Shown piece by piece: positions 1 through 7,228 of a stretch of 26,450 nt of DNA. Made by a program: the position numbers and the translations under genes. The notes under the pieces were generated by a model that saw nothing but the letters and a program-made list of their open reading frames with translations, searched no databases and had not been told where the DNA came from. Origin of the DNA: an uncultured Prevotellaceae bacterium (GTDB taxonomy: Bacteria > Bacteroidota > Bacteroidia > Bacteroidales > Bacteroidaceae); NCBI GenBank assembly GCA_900543815.1, contig UQST01000037.1, positions 1-26,450 on the forward strand. Reading direction: 5' to 3'. How positions within the stretch are numbered: position 1 is the first letter of the stretch; each line of letters opens with the position of its first letter.

Positions 1-81
1 TGCGAAGTGATAATTGAACGTTAAGCTGCTATCGTTTCGTCATAATATGAGTACGGCAAACCTACCTGAGTAGTTACGATT
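1..81. other. Non-coding edge, nothing assignable
   Basis: These bases lie downstream of the minus-strand membrane-protein gene. I see only a weak hairpin (CTAC-tcag-GTAG on the minus strand) and no clear T-run, so I do not call a terminator. The next gene is outside the window. Confidence 0.5.
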
Positions 82-447
82 TTATTGCTTCTCGAGCTCC
101 TGTGGGATGCGCCACGAAGTGTAGAGCTCGAGCACACAGCCCACAATCAGGCTCACCACCCACTCGTTTCGGGCGGCAAATCCATAGTGCATATCCTGCA
201 TGCTCATCAGCACGGCTGTGAACACGAAGCAGGCCGAAGCGAGCAGTTGCTGGCGCCGCAGGCGTACGATGGTTATGCTCCTGCCCATATACTCGGTGCG
301 CAGGCGCATGCAGGCATAGGCTCCCGCGCCAATGGCAAACAGGTAGAGCGACACCATGGGGGCAAACAGATGGGCAGCCGCACCGGCAAGCATCAGCACA
401 GCTCCCGCGCGGAAAAGGAGGTTCTCCCAGCTATTGAGTTCCTTCAT
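82..447 (-). CDS. Small integral membrane protein of unknown function
   Basis: A 121-residue protein with about four hydrophobic segments, at roughly residues 10-28, 30-45, 66-82 and 95-110, separated by short basic loops such as RLRTEYMGR and RLRRQQ. It is probably a polytopic inner-membrane protein; I do not recognise a catalytic motif. Its ATG overlaps the stop codon of the upstream division gene by four bases (ATGA), which indicates translational coupling and one transcript. The ATGA arrangement also fixes the start. Function is unknown; the linkage suggests a role near the cell envelope or division machinery, but that is inference only. Confidence 0.8.
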   Translation of the reverse strand: MKELNSWENLLFRAGAVLMLAGAAAHLFAPMVSLYLFAIGAGAYACMRLRTEYMGRSITIVRLRRQQLLASACFVFTAVLMSMQDMHYGFAARNEWVVSLIVGCVLELYTSWRIPQELEKQ

Positions 448-797
448 TGGGCGATGCTGTCTTGGTCCAACGTGTCTGTTCCGTCGGTGATATCCTCATC
501 CGACACCCTTATGACGAAGACGTCCTCGTTGGCACGCTTCATATAATACTTCTCACGAGCCACCTGCTCAAGTGCCTTGGGGTCATTGTCCAGACTCTTG
601 AGCTGGCGTGTGGCAGCATCGAAACGCTCCTCGTAGTCGGCTATCTCGCGCCTGAGTTCGGCAATCCTCTGCCAACGGCGGCTCCTGATGAGCAGGCTGT
701 TGTCATCGAGAAAGCCAATGAGAAGAGCTGCAAACAATATGATGAACACATACTTAAACCGGCAAACGAAGTGCCAGACTGAGAATAGTTTACCCAT
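444..797 (-). CDS. FtsB/DivIC-type septum formation initiator
   Basis: With the start at 797 the protein has 117 residues: a short basic N-terminus, one membrane segment at about residues 14-31, then a charged helical stretch at 40-70 that looks like a coiled coil, and the family's conserved block NDPKALEQVAREKYYMK at 71-87. This is the bitopic FtsB/DivIC architecture; such proteins act with FtsL and FtsQ/DivIB to trigger septal peptidoglycan synthesis. The open frame runs on to 893, but the extra 32 residues would cross the promoter at 818-825 and nearly reach dnaX, so I take the internal ATG at 797. It is divergent from dnaX and overlaps the following membrane-protein gene by four bases. 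Confidence 0.85.
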   Translation of the reverse strand: MGKLFSVWHFVCRFKYVFIILFAALLIGFLDDNSLLIRSRRWQRIAELRREIADYEERFDAATRQLKSLDNDPKALEQVAREKYYMKRANEDVFVIRVSDEDITDGTDTLDQDSIAQ

Positions 798-817
798 ATA
801 CCTTATTATATATAGGG

Positions 818-825
818 CAAAGGTA
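818..825 (-). promoter_or_regulatory. Bacteroidota -7 element (TACCTTTG) for the ftsB-like gene
   Basis: Reading the minus strand, TACCTTTG matches the TAnnTTTG consensus and lies about 20 bases before the ATG at 797. No clean TTTG -33 element is visible at the expected distance. It supports the shortened start of the FtsB-like gene. Confidence 0.6.
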
Positions 826-868
826 GCAAAAAAGTGGAGTTTTAGCGCCATGTAACGTGTTTTTTTTC

Positions 869-876
869 TATATTTG
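869..876 (+). promoter_or_regulatory. Bacteroidota -7 element (TATATTTG) for dnaX
   Basis: TATATTTG matches TAnnTTTG and lies 20 bases before the dnaX ATG. Together with the element at 818-825 it defines a compact divergent promoter region of about 100 bases. Confidence 0.65.
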
Positions 877-896
877 CAGAAACAAGCAAGCAAGTT

Positions 897-2657
897 ATGG
901 AAGAATATATCGTGTCTGCGCGTAAATACAGACCGCTTACCTTCGATTCAGTCGTGGGACAGCACGCGCTGACCACCACGCTCAAGAATGCCATCGCATC
1001 GGGCAAACTGGCGCATGCCTACCTGTTCTGCGGACCTCGTGGAGTGGGCAAGACCACCTGCGCACGCATCTTTGCCAAGTCTATCAACTGCCTTTCTCCC
1101 CTGCCCAGCGGTGATCCGTGCGGCCAGTGCGAGAGTTGCAAGGCTTTCGATGAACAGCGCTCGATGAACATACAGGAGCTGGATGCGGCAAGCAACAACT
1201 CTGTGGATGAAATGAGAGAACTTTGCCAGCAGGTGCTCATTCCGCCACAGGTGGGCAAGTACAAGGTTTTCATCATCGACGAGGTGCACATGCTCACCAC
1301 AGCCGCCTTCAATGCCTTCCTCAAGACACTCGAAGAACCGCCCTCGTATGTGATATTCATCCTGGCCACCACCGAGAAGCATCGCATCCTGCCCACCATT
1401 CTGAGCCGTTGCCAGGTGTATGACTTCATGCGCATGAGCGTGCAGGATACCATCGAACACCTGCAGAGGGTGGCCGAGAAGGAAGGTTATGAGACCGAAC
1501 CCGACGCGCTCAACCTCATCGCGCAGAAGGCTGACGGCGGTATGCGAGATGCGCTCTCCATCTTCGACCAGATGGTCAGCTTCACCGGCGGAAAGCTCAC
1601 CTATCAGAATGTATGCCAGAGTCTGAACGTCCTGAGCACCGAATACTACTTCAAGCTGGTGGATTACTTCCTGGCAGACGAAGTGCAGCCCTGCATGCTG
1701 CTGCTCAATGAGATACTGCAGAAAGGCTTCGACGGCGGCAACTTCATAGCGGGTCTCTCCACCCATCTGCGCAATCTGCTGGTGGCCAGAGACCAATCCA
1801 CGCTCTCGCTCCTGGAGATGAGTGAGCAGATGCAGCAGAGATACAGCGAGCAGGCAGCGCGCTGCAAGCCTCGTTTCATCTACAGAGCCCTCAAACTTTG
1901 CAACGATTGTGACCTTGCCTATAAGACGAGCAACAACAAGCGCTTGCAACTGGAGATTTGCCTCATACAGGTTGCCCAACTCAACGAAGAGGATGTTCCT
2001 GGTGCGGGGCGTCGCCCTGCCAAGTCATTAAAACCCATTTTCGATGCGCTCAAAGCCCAGGGCCAGAGCACATCCACCCAGGCATCCAACCAGCCTGTGA
2101 CTCAAGCACCGGTCGTACGACCGTACATCCAGGCACCGCACGTGCCGCAACCCATCGCTGCCGAACCAGAGTCTGCACCCGCATCAGCCCAACAAGCATC
2201 GGGGAAACTGAGGCGTGTGTCGTTCAGAAATATCGGCCAGAAGAAGACTGATGATGTGTCTGCCGACGAAACGAATGGTTCTGCCCCACTTCCCACCAAC
2301 CCGCTCGACCTGGCCGAGATGCGCATCTCGTGGCAGAAATATGTGGCCTTGCTGGGAAACGACAAGATAGCGATGAAGCAGCGCATGCAGGCTATGCAAC
2401 CCATCCTGATTGACCCGGATACCATCGGAGTGACGGTGCAGAGCGTGCAAGTGCGCGACCAACTGGAAGCCATGCGCTCCTCCATCGAGCAGTTCATCCG
2501 TCAGGACCAGAAGAACTACAACGCCAGGATACAGCTTCAACTGGTGGAGATGGAGGAGAAAACCGTCTTCAACAAGACCGACCACATGCAATCGGTGATG
2601 AAGAGAAACAAGGAGGTGCAGCATCTGATAAGCAATCTGCAACTGGAGCTGCGCTAA
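897..2657 (+). CDS. dnaX: DNA polymerase III subunits gamma and tau
   Basis: This 586-residue AAA+ protein is the clamp-loader motor of the replicative polymerase. It shows Walker A GPRGVGKT (residues 46-53), a zinc-binding cysteine set C65, C75, C78 and C81, Walker B DEVH (128-131), sensor-1 ATTE (157-160) and the arginine-finger motif SRC (170-172). The first ~370 residues hold the ATPase and collar domains. A Pro/Gln/Ala-rich linker follows at about 390-440, then a C-terminal domain that probably corresponds to the tau part binding polymerase and helicase. Length is usual for a Bacteroidota DnaX. The start at 897 sits just behind a -7 element. I did not identify a frameshift signal for a short gamma form. 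Confidence 0.96.
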   Translation: MEEYIVSARKYRPLTFDSVVGQHALTTTLKNAIASGKLAHAYLFCGPRGVGKTTCARIFAKSINCLSPLPSGDPCGQCESCKAFDEQRSMNIQELDAASNNSVDEMRELCQQVLIPPQVGKYKVFIIDEVHMLTTAAFNAFLKTLEEPPSYVIFILATTEKHRILPTILSRCQVYDFMRMSVQDTIEHLQRVAEKEGYETEPDALNLIAQKADGGMRDALSIFDQMVSFTGGKLTYQNVCQSLNVLSTEYYFKLVDYFLADEVQPCMLLLNEILQKGFDGGNFIAGLSTHLRNLLVARDQSTLSLLEMSEQMQQRYSEQAARCKPRFIYRALKLCNDCDLAYKTSNNKRLQLEICLIQVAQLNEEDVPGAGRRPAKSLKPIFDALKAQGQSTSTQASNQPVTQAPVVRPYIQAPHVPQPIAAEPESAPASAQQASGKLRRVSFRNIGQKKTDDVSADETNGSAPLPTNPLDLAEMRISWQKYVALLGNDKIAMKQRMQAMQPILIDPDTIGVTVQSVQVRDQLEAMRSSIEQFIRQDQKNYNARIQLQLVEMEEKTVFNKTDHMQSVMKRNKEVQHLISNLQLELR

Positions 2658-2833
2658 GGATGGCCCTCCGAAGCGGACTGCAACAAGTCTCTCACCGCCC
2701 TTCCGGCAGACGTGAAGCAGGCATGAAGCCACGTAGCAGCAGCCATCTGACCGTGAGCCGACTGCCATCAAGCGCAATGCCAACGGCTTGAGAACCAAGC
2801 ACCATCGTTGCCATACAGCATACTGACAAGCAC

Positions 2834-2873
2834 AAGACCCCAAGCGGATGCCATTCCGTTTGGGGTCTTTCTT
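2834..2873 (+). terminator. Rho-independent terminator of dnaX
   Basis: A 15-bp stem (2834-2848 with 2855-2869, one G-T pair) with the six-base loop tgccat is followed by a T-rich tail. It lies about 180 bases after the dnaX stop codon. Confidence 0.85.
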
Positions 2874-3099
2874 GCTTCCGGTGTTATTATGAGGGGATTG
2901 AAGTTGAGAAGCTTGTGGTATGGACAGTCTGATGACAAGTCGCTTCCGATAGCATGCAAGCAGGTGTGACGAACGCCTTTATGTGCTCCTTGCCACACGC
3001 AGAGCCTCTTGGAATGGGAGGCAGAAGCATGAAGCAACCTTCCTGGCAGCCTTCGGAACTCCTTCCGGCTCCCTTATAAAACTGTTCACGAGGCTTGGT

Positions 3100-3176
3100 G
3101 AAATCTCCGTTTGCAGCCTTTGGATGCACATACGAAGGCTTTGGATGGCCATACGAAGGCTGCAAACGGAGATTTC
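3100..3176. repeat. Inverted repeat (21-bp arms) enclosing overlapping 21-bp direct repeats
   Basis: Positions 3100-3120 and 3156-3176 are perfect reverse complements over 21 bases, with 35 bases between them. Overlapping the inside are two adjacent 21-bp direct repeats, 3119-3139 and 3140-3160, which differ at two central positions (CA versus GC). It has no T-run, so it is not a simple terminator. It resembles a REP/BIME-type intergenic element; that comparison is inference. Confidence 0.8.
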
Positions 3177-3514
3177 TGTTGGCTTCGCAGATGATTTCAG
3201 CATGCTGCTTGGACGATTGGATTATGCTGAAAATGAAGTCGGAATGCTCTTCGGGAAGCGATTCTTCCTTATGGATTGGCAATCCAAGCATAATGTTGAT
3301 GCCCGAAGTCCGCTCTTTCACCTTCAAGATATCCTGTCCCCCAAGATTTTACGCCCCGCTCAGTTTCTCCTTCCTGGCGGTTTTTGGCTCAAACACATAA
3401 AGGTGAATACCACCCGTCACGCCGCTTTTGACTAAAATACACGAAGGCGTACTTCTCCCGCCAGACGGCTGCTGAGACGAGAATGTCGGTCTCTCATTTC
3501 GATTCAAGTGCTTA

Positions 3515-3561
3515 TATAAAAAGGCCAGAGGGCTGTGTCGGGAATGACGCAGCCCCCTGGC
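3515..3561 (-). terminator. Rho-independent terminator of the thiE-like/prs operon
   Basis: On the minus strand a GC-rich stem (3561-3545 with 3540-3524, one mismatch and one wobble) with a short loop is followed by TTTTTATA. It begins about 25 bases after the prs stop codon. Confidence 0.9.
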
Positions 3562-3585
3562 ATATGTTTGTTTGCCGTATCGGAA

Positions 3586-4524
3586 TCAGATCAGATACTG
3601 CTTGCTGATGCTCTCATTATTGAGGACGCAGCGGATGGTGTTGGCTATGAGGTCAGCGATACTGAGCTCCTTCACCTTGGAACAAGCGTTGTTGTAGGGG
3701 ATGCTATCGGTGAATACCAGCTCCTCCAGTGCGCTGTTCTGCACGCGCTCGCTGGCAGGACCGCTCATCACACAGTGGCTGGCGATGGCACGAACGGTAC
3801 GTGCGCCCTTTGACTTCATCAGGTCGGCAGCCTTGGTGATAGTGCCTGCTGTATCGACCATGTCATCTACGAGTACCACGTTGGCATCGGTCACATCACC
3901 GATAATCTCCATGCTTGCCACCTCGTTGGCCTTACGGCGTGACTTGTTGCAGAGCACCAGGGGGCAGTTGAGGAACTTGCTGTAGGTGCTGGCACGCTTT
4001 GTACCGCCCACGTCAGGAGTGGCAATCACCAGATTCTCCAGGTTGAGTGACTGGATATAGGGAAGAAGCACGCTGCTGGCATACAGGTGGTCAACAGGTA
4101 CATTGAAGAATCCCTGCTCCTGGTCGGCATGCAGGTCCATGGTGATCATGCGGCTGATACCGGCTACGCTCAGCATATCGGCAACCAGTTTGGCAGCAAT
4201 GCTCACACGAGGCTTGCTCTTGCGGTCCTGACGTGCCCAGCCGAAATAGGGAATCACAGCGTTTACGGTCTTGGCCGAAGCTCTCTTGGCTGCATCGATC
4301 ATCAGCAAGAGTTCCATCAGATTGTCGGCATTGGGGAATGTGCTTTGCACGAGGAACACATCACGTCCGCGGATGCTCTCTTCGAAGCAGACCTCAAACT
4401 CGCCATCAGCAAAGTGCGTGATGGAGAGGTCTCCCAGTTCGCAACCCAGACTCTGGCAAATCTTCTCTGCCAGGTAACGGCTCTTGGTGCCAGAGAACAC
4501 CTTGAATGATTTCTTCTCTTCCAT
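3586..4524 (-). CDS. prs: Ribose-phosphate pyrophosphokinase (PRPP synthetase)
   Basis: A 312-residue cytoplasmic enzyme that makes PRPP from ribose 5-phosphate and ATP, feeding purine, pyrimidine, histidine, tryptophan and NAD synthesis. Visible motifs are RQDRK (98-102, ATP binding), the catalytic/metal region DLHADQEQGFF (130-140) and the PRPP-binding loop VLVDDMVDTAGT (217-228). The frame extends upstream to 4599, but the ATG at 4524 gives the usual family length and N-terminus (MEEKKSFKVFSGTKSRYLAE), so I use it. It lies 80 bases downstream of the ThiE-like gene without a visible promoter of its own, and is followed by a strong terminator, so the two are probably one transcript. Confidence 0.95.
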   Translation of the reverse strand: MEEKKSFKVFSGTKSRYLAEKICQSLGCELGDLSITHFADGEFEVCFEESIRGRDVFLVQSTFPNADNLMELLLMIDAAKRASAKTVNAVIPYFGWARQDRKSKPRVSIAAKLVADMLSVAGISRMITMDLHADQEQGFFNVPVDHLYASSVLLPYIQSLNLENLVIATPDVGGTKRASTYSKFLNCPLVLCNKSRRKANEVASMEIIGDVTDANVVLVDDMVDTAGTITKAADLMKSKGARTVRAIASHCVMSGPASERVQNSALEELVFTDSIPYNNACSKVKELSIADLIANTIRCVLNNESISKQYLI

Positions 4525-4604
4525 TTCTGTATTTTCGGATTTAATATGGTTTATATGAGCATTCATGTCTATTCTGTCTGGATTCCTCACCGCTCGCATG
4601 CCTC

Positions 4605-5213
4605 TTATTCGGTGGCTTTCCTGAGTTTGCGGAAGTGTGCCACGAGCTGACGGAAGTCGTCACCCTGGTGCACGTCGAAGTTGCGCCAGAGGTCGCCACG
4701 TACTGCCACACCGCCAAAACCATAGTCCCTCACAACAGGCACCGAGTCAAGTGTGACGCCTCCCTCGGCTATCACCTTGCGGTCCAGCAGTCCGGCCTGA
4801 CGGGCCTCCTGCAGTTCTTCGGGCTGGAAAGAAGCCTTGTTGTCGGGCTCTGAAATGCTGTCGAACACGTTGCGCAGCAGTACATAGGAACATTCATCCT
4901 TATACCGCGCCAGATCGGGCAGGGAATAGCAGGTGCGCGTGCAGGCAGCCGACTGCCCCAAGGGGTGTTCGGAATTGCGCTGACTGAGGTGGTAGCCCAT
5001 CAGACCGAATTCATCTACGAGATAGAAGTGGTCATGCACCACTATCCTGCTGTGGTAAGTGTCGGGAATCAAACTTAAGAGCCGCTCGCAATATACTGGT
5101 TCTGAGCCAGGTTTGCGCAGGTGCAAAATATCCAGTCCCTCGTCGAAAAGAGTAGTCAGTATCTTGTCCTCTTCCACGAAAAAGCCCGGGTCGGTAAGCA
5201 CTATGAGTTTCAT
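4605..5213 (-). CDS. Thiamine phosphate synthase-like protein (ThiE/TenI superfamily)
   Basis: A 202-residue TIM-barrel-type protein. Signs of the ThiE/TenI family are the start MKLIVLTDP, HLRKP at 31-35 (family: QLRxK), HDH at 60-62, GYHLSQRN at 73-80 (family: GxHLGQxD), AEGGV at 149-153 and GFGGVAVRGDLW at 165-176 (family: GADGVAVxSAI). ThiE joins the thiazole and pyrimidine phosphates of thiamine. Several active-site stretches are degenerate, for example FDSISEPDNK where ThiE has GPxFxTxTK, so a TenI-like or altered activity is possible. The gene leads a two-gene unit with prs. It has a clear -7 element upstream. Confidence 0.75.
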   Translation of the reverse strand: MKLIVLTDPGFFVEEDKILTTLFDEGLDILHLRKPGSEPVYCERLLSLIPDTYHSRIVVHDHFYLVDEFGLMGYHLSQRNSEHPLGQSAACTRTCYSLPDLARYKDECSYVLLRNVFDSISEPDNKASFQPEELQEARQAGLLDRKVIAEGGVTLDSVPVVRDYGFGGVAVRGDLWRNFDVHQGDDFRQLVAHFRKLRKATE

Positions 5214-5240
5214 TTTGCTAGGCGTCTCTTAATTTGCCTG

Positions 5241-5248
5241 CAAAGATA
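5241..5248 (-). promoter_or_regulatory. Bacteroidota promoter (-7 TATCTTTG, -33 TTG) for thiE-like/prs
   Basis: Minus-strand TATCTTTG matches TAnnTTTG. A TTG at 5273-5271 lies 22 bases further upstream, close to the usual -33 spacing. It is 28 bases before the ATG at 5213. Confidence 0.7.
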
Positions 5249-5314
5249 GCACTTTTAATGTGGATGTGAGCAAGAGAAGCAAAGAATTGTGCACTCTATG
5301 CCAAAAAGATTTGT

Positions 5315-5322
5315 TAACTTTG
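5315..5322 (+). promoter_or_regulatory. Bacteroidota -7 element (TAACTTTG) for the metallophosphatase
   Basis: TAACTTTG matches TAnnTTTG and is divergent from the element at 5241-5248. It implies a leader of roughly 105 bases before the ATG at 5432, which contains two small hairpins: GGCGC/GCGCC (5334-5349) and GGCATG/CATGCC (5353-5383). Confidence 0.65.
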
Positions 5323-5431
5323 CAGTACCAGAAGGCGCTGAACGGCGCCAAAGGCATGCAGGAGCACCCTCCCGATACATGCCGTCCTACACCGAGCGAG
5401 GTGCTATTATCCAAGACTAACATAACAGAAG

Positions 5432-6790
5432 ATGAACAGAAGAGATTTCCTGAGAAACAGTGCCGTGCTGGCTGCGGCACAGAGTGTAGCTCTCCCTGCG
5501 TTGGCCGGCAATGCCCAACCCGAGGAGAAGAAAGAGGGCGAAAAGCCCTCGGCAAAGTTTATCGACAGCGAACCCATGCTGCAGAACTATGCAGAGGACA
5601 GCATGGGAGTGGCGTTCAGTGTGACCGATAAAGCCAATGGCTATGTGATTTACGGTGAGAAGGCAGACCTGTCCGACGGGCAGAAGGTGTATTGTGGCGG
5701 ATACCGCGTGACCGACATGAATCCCGACGTGATGCTTGTCCGCCTCACGGGACTGAAGCCTGCCACTACCTATTATTATAAGATAGGTGCCGACCGCATC
5801 CACTATGGCGGCGGCTACGATATGAAGATCATCGGCAACGAAGAGCCGCAGCGCGTGTATTCGTTCCGTACTGCCGGTGCCGGTGCCAAGAGCCACTTCT
5901 GCGTCATCAACGATACACACATGAACTGGCCTGCCTTTGAGAAACTGACCACAAAGCTGAGCGAACTGAAGCCATCCTGCGTCATCTGGAACGGTGATGC
6001 CAGCAACACCGAGGAGACAATAGCCACCCAGAAGCTCATCTTCCTGAAGCCAAAGGTGACGCACAAGGATTATGCAGCCGAGACACCCTACCTGTTCTGC
6101 CCAGGAAACCATGATTCGCGCGGACTGGCAAACCGCCACATCGAGCGTGTATGGATGTTCCGCCAGCCCGAGGAGCGTAGCGGCAGAGACTGGGATTTGG
6201 GCAGAAACTTCGCTGTGCGCATGGGTGACATTGCCCTCATAGGCTTGGATACAGCCGAGGACAAGATGGACACCAACCCTCTCTTTGCCAATCTCTTCAC
6301 CTCGGAGATATACCGCAAGGCTCAAGTGGCCTGGCTCAAGGATGCCCTGAAGCGCAAGGAGATAGCCAGCGCACCCTATCTGGTGGCCTTCTGCCACATT
6401 CCTCTCTTCGACGACAATCCAAAGGCCAATCCCGGTGACGTAGCGCCTGCCGACAAGGATCCACGCTATACGTTGGACTTCGCAGAGTGGCAGCGCACCT
6501 GCGCACGCCTGTGGACTCCCCTGCTGGAAGAGGCAGGCTGCCAGCTGATAGTATGTGCCCACCAGCACCGCTACCGCTTCGATGCACCCACCAAGGAGCG
6601 TCCTTGGGCGCAGATGGTGGGTGGCGGACCCGAGGGCAAGAACCCCAAATCCAGTTCGTTTGCCACTGTCATCGAGGGAGAAGTGAAGGACGGTCTCCTC
6701 ACCGTGCGTGTGCACAATGTGGTCAAGGGTGAAATAGCCGACACACAAACATTCAAGCCTCGCAAGGGGAAGCGTACCCGCAAGGGTTGA
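5432..6790 (+). CDS. Exported calcineurin-like metallophosphatase (purple acid phosphatase-like)
   Basis: A 452-residue protein. The N-terminus MNRRDFLRNSAVLAAAQSVA carries a twin-arginine-type motif and hydrophobic stretch, so export, probably by Tat, is likely. Residues ~55-148 look like the fibronectin-III-like N-terminal domain of purple acid phosphatases (VRLTGLKPATTYYYKI). The metallophosphoesterase core follows with all five motifs: D161-T-H163, GD189, GNH227D, H322 in FCHIP, and AHQH (376-379, family GHxH). These residues bind a two-metal centre that hydrolyses phosphomonoesters or diesters; the substrate is unknown. The tail is strongly basic (FKPRKGKRTRKG). It has its own promoter and terminator, so it is monocistronic. 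Confidence 0.88.
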   Translation: MNRRDFLRNSAVLAAAQSVALPALAGNAQPEEKKEGEKPSAKFIDSEPMLQNYAEDSMGVAFSVTDKANGYVIYGEKADLSDGQKVYCGGYRVTDMNPDVMLVRLTGLKPATTYYYKIGADRIHYGGGYDMKIIGNEEPQRVYSFRTAGAGAKSHFCVINDTHMNWPAFEKLTTKLSELKPSCVIWNGDASNTEETIATQKLIFLKPKVTHKDYAAETPYLFCPGNHDSRGLANRHIERVWMFRQPEERSGRDWDLGRNFAVRMGDIALIGLDTAEDKMDTNPLFANLFTSEIYRKAQVAWLKDALKRKEIASAPYLVAFCHIPLFDDNPKANPGDVAPADKDPRYTLDFAEWQRTCARLWTPLLEEAGCQLIVCAHQHRYRFDAPTKERPWAQMVGGGPEGKNPKSSSFATVIEGEVKDGLLTVRVHNVVKGEIADTQTFKPRKGKRTRKG

Positions 6791-6941
6791 TTGCCTACTG
6801 TCACCGGCGCCTCAAGGCAGAGGGGCAACGCCGGTGAAGCAGAAAATAAAGAAATGAACCTTCCTGCCAGATGCGCTTCTTTGCTTTCTTCGGAACGATG
6901 AAGCGAAATGAAAAGCGGGCATGAAGGTGGTGAAAACAGAA

Positions 6942-6990
6942 ATGGTGCGCAGAGCATGTAACGACGCTCTGCGCACCATCTTTTTGTTTA
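6942..6990 (+). terminator. Strong rho-independent terminator of the metallophosphatase, possibly bidirectional
   Basis: A perfect 14-bp GC-rich stem (6942-6955 with 6966-6979), a 10-base loop and the tail CTTTTTGTTT. On the other strand the stem is followed by TTCTGTTTT, so it may also stop transcription coming from the GH92 gene. Confidence 0.9.
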
Positions 6991-6992
6991 GG

Positions 6993-7067
6993 GCGCTGCA
7001 TGTGTCAACGCAACGTGCTGCATTCGTCCTTGCAATGCGCTGCATCGGCCATCGCACCGCGCTGCAT
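6993..7067. repeat. 22-bp-period tandem repeat, 3.4 copies
   Basis: The 9-mer GCGCTGCAT occurs at 6993, 7015 (as GTGCTGCAT), 7037 and 7059, exactly 22 bases apart each time. The 13 bases between copies are only partly alike (NNGTCNNNGCAAC-like). Because 22 is not a multiple of three, the repeat is not a repeated peptide. Confidence 0.8.
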
Positions 7068-7228
7068 TTTCTGAAGCAGAATCCTGCCTGCTATCCTCCA
7101 CCCCACGTCTTGAACCCTATCATGCCATTCCGTGGTGTCCTACTGCCAGCCGGATTTGCTCTACAGGCGGGCAACAGTCCTGCAGAGAGGAGCGAGGAGA
7201 AGAGCATGCTTTCCCCTTTATCCTGCTG

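Larger units (their letters stand above)
2658..3585. other. Gene-free stretch between dnaX and prs
   Basis: These 928 bases contain no convincing gene. They hold the dnaX terminator (2834-2871), a long inverted repeat with internal direct repeats (3100-3176), a smaller inverted repeat ATTATGCT/AGCATAAT near 3220-3300, and the prs terminator (3515-3561). Short open frames on both strands here change composition at the repeat and have no recognisable domains. The stretch could be a decayed gene, or an intergenic repeat element with flanks. Confidence 0.6.
6791..7228. other. Gene-free stretch with hairpins and tandem repeats
   Basis: Between the convergent phosphatase and GH92 genes. It contains a 9-bp inverted repeat TCACCGGCG/CGCCGGTGA (6801-6809 with 6829-6837), a strong terminator (6942-6985) and a 22-bp tandem repeat (6993-7067). 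From 7070 to 7228 I see nothing. Confidence 0.6.

Noticed and set aside
2979..3327. Short open frames across the inverted repeat as genes
   Set aside because: Their sequence over the element is read from the repeat itself in several frames, with no start signal or domain.
5417..6748. Long open frame on the minus strand opposite the metallophosphatase
   Set aside because: The plus strand carries all metallophosphatase motifs plus promoter and terminator. The antisense frame is a shadow, rich in His/Leu/Val, without domains.
6993..7067. Resemblance of the 22-base array to a CRISPR array
   Set aside because: The conserved part is only 9 bases and the spacers 13, far too short, and no cas gene is in the window.
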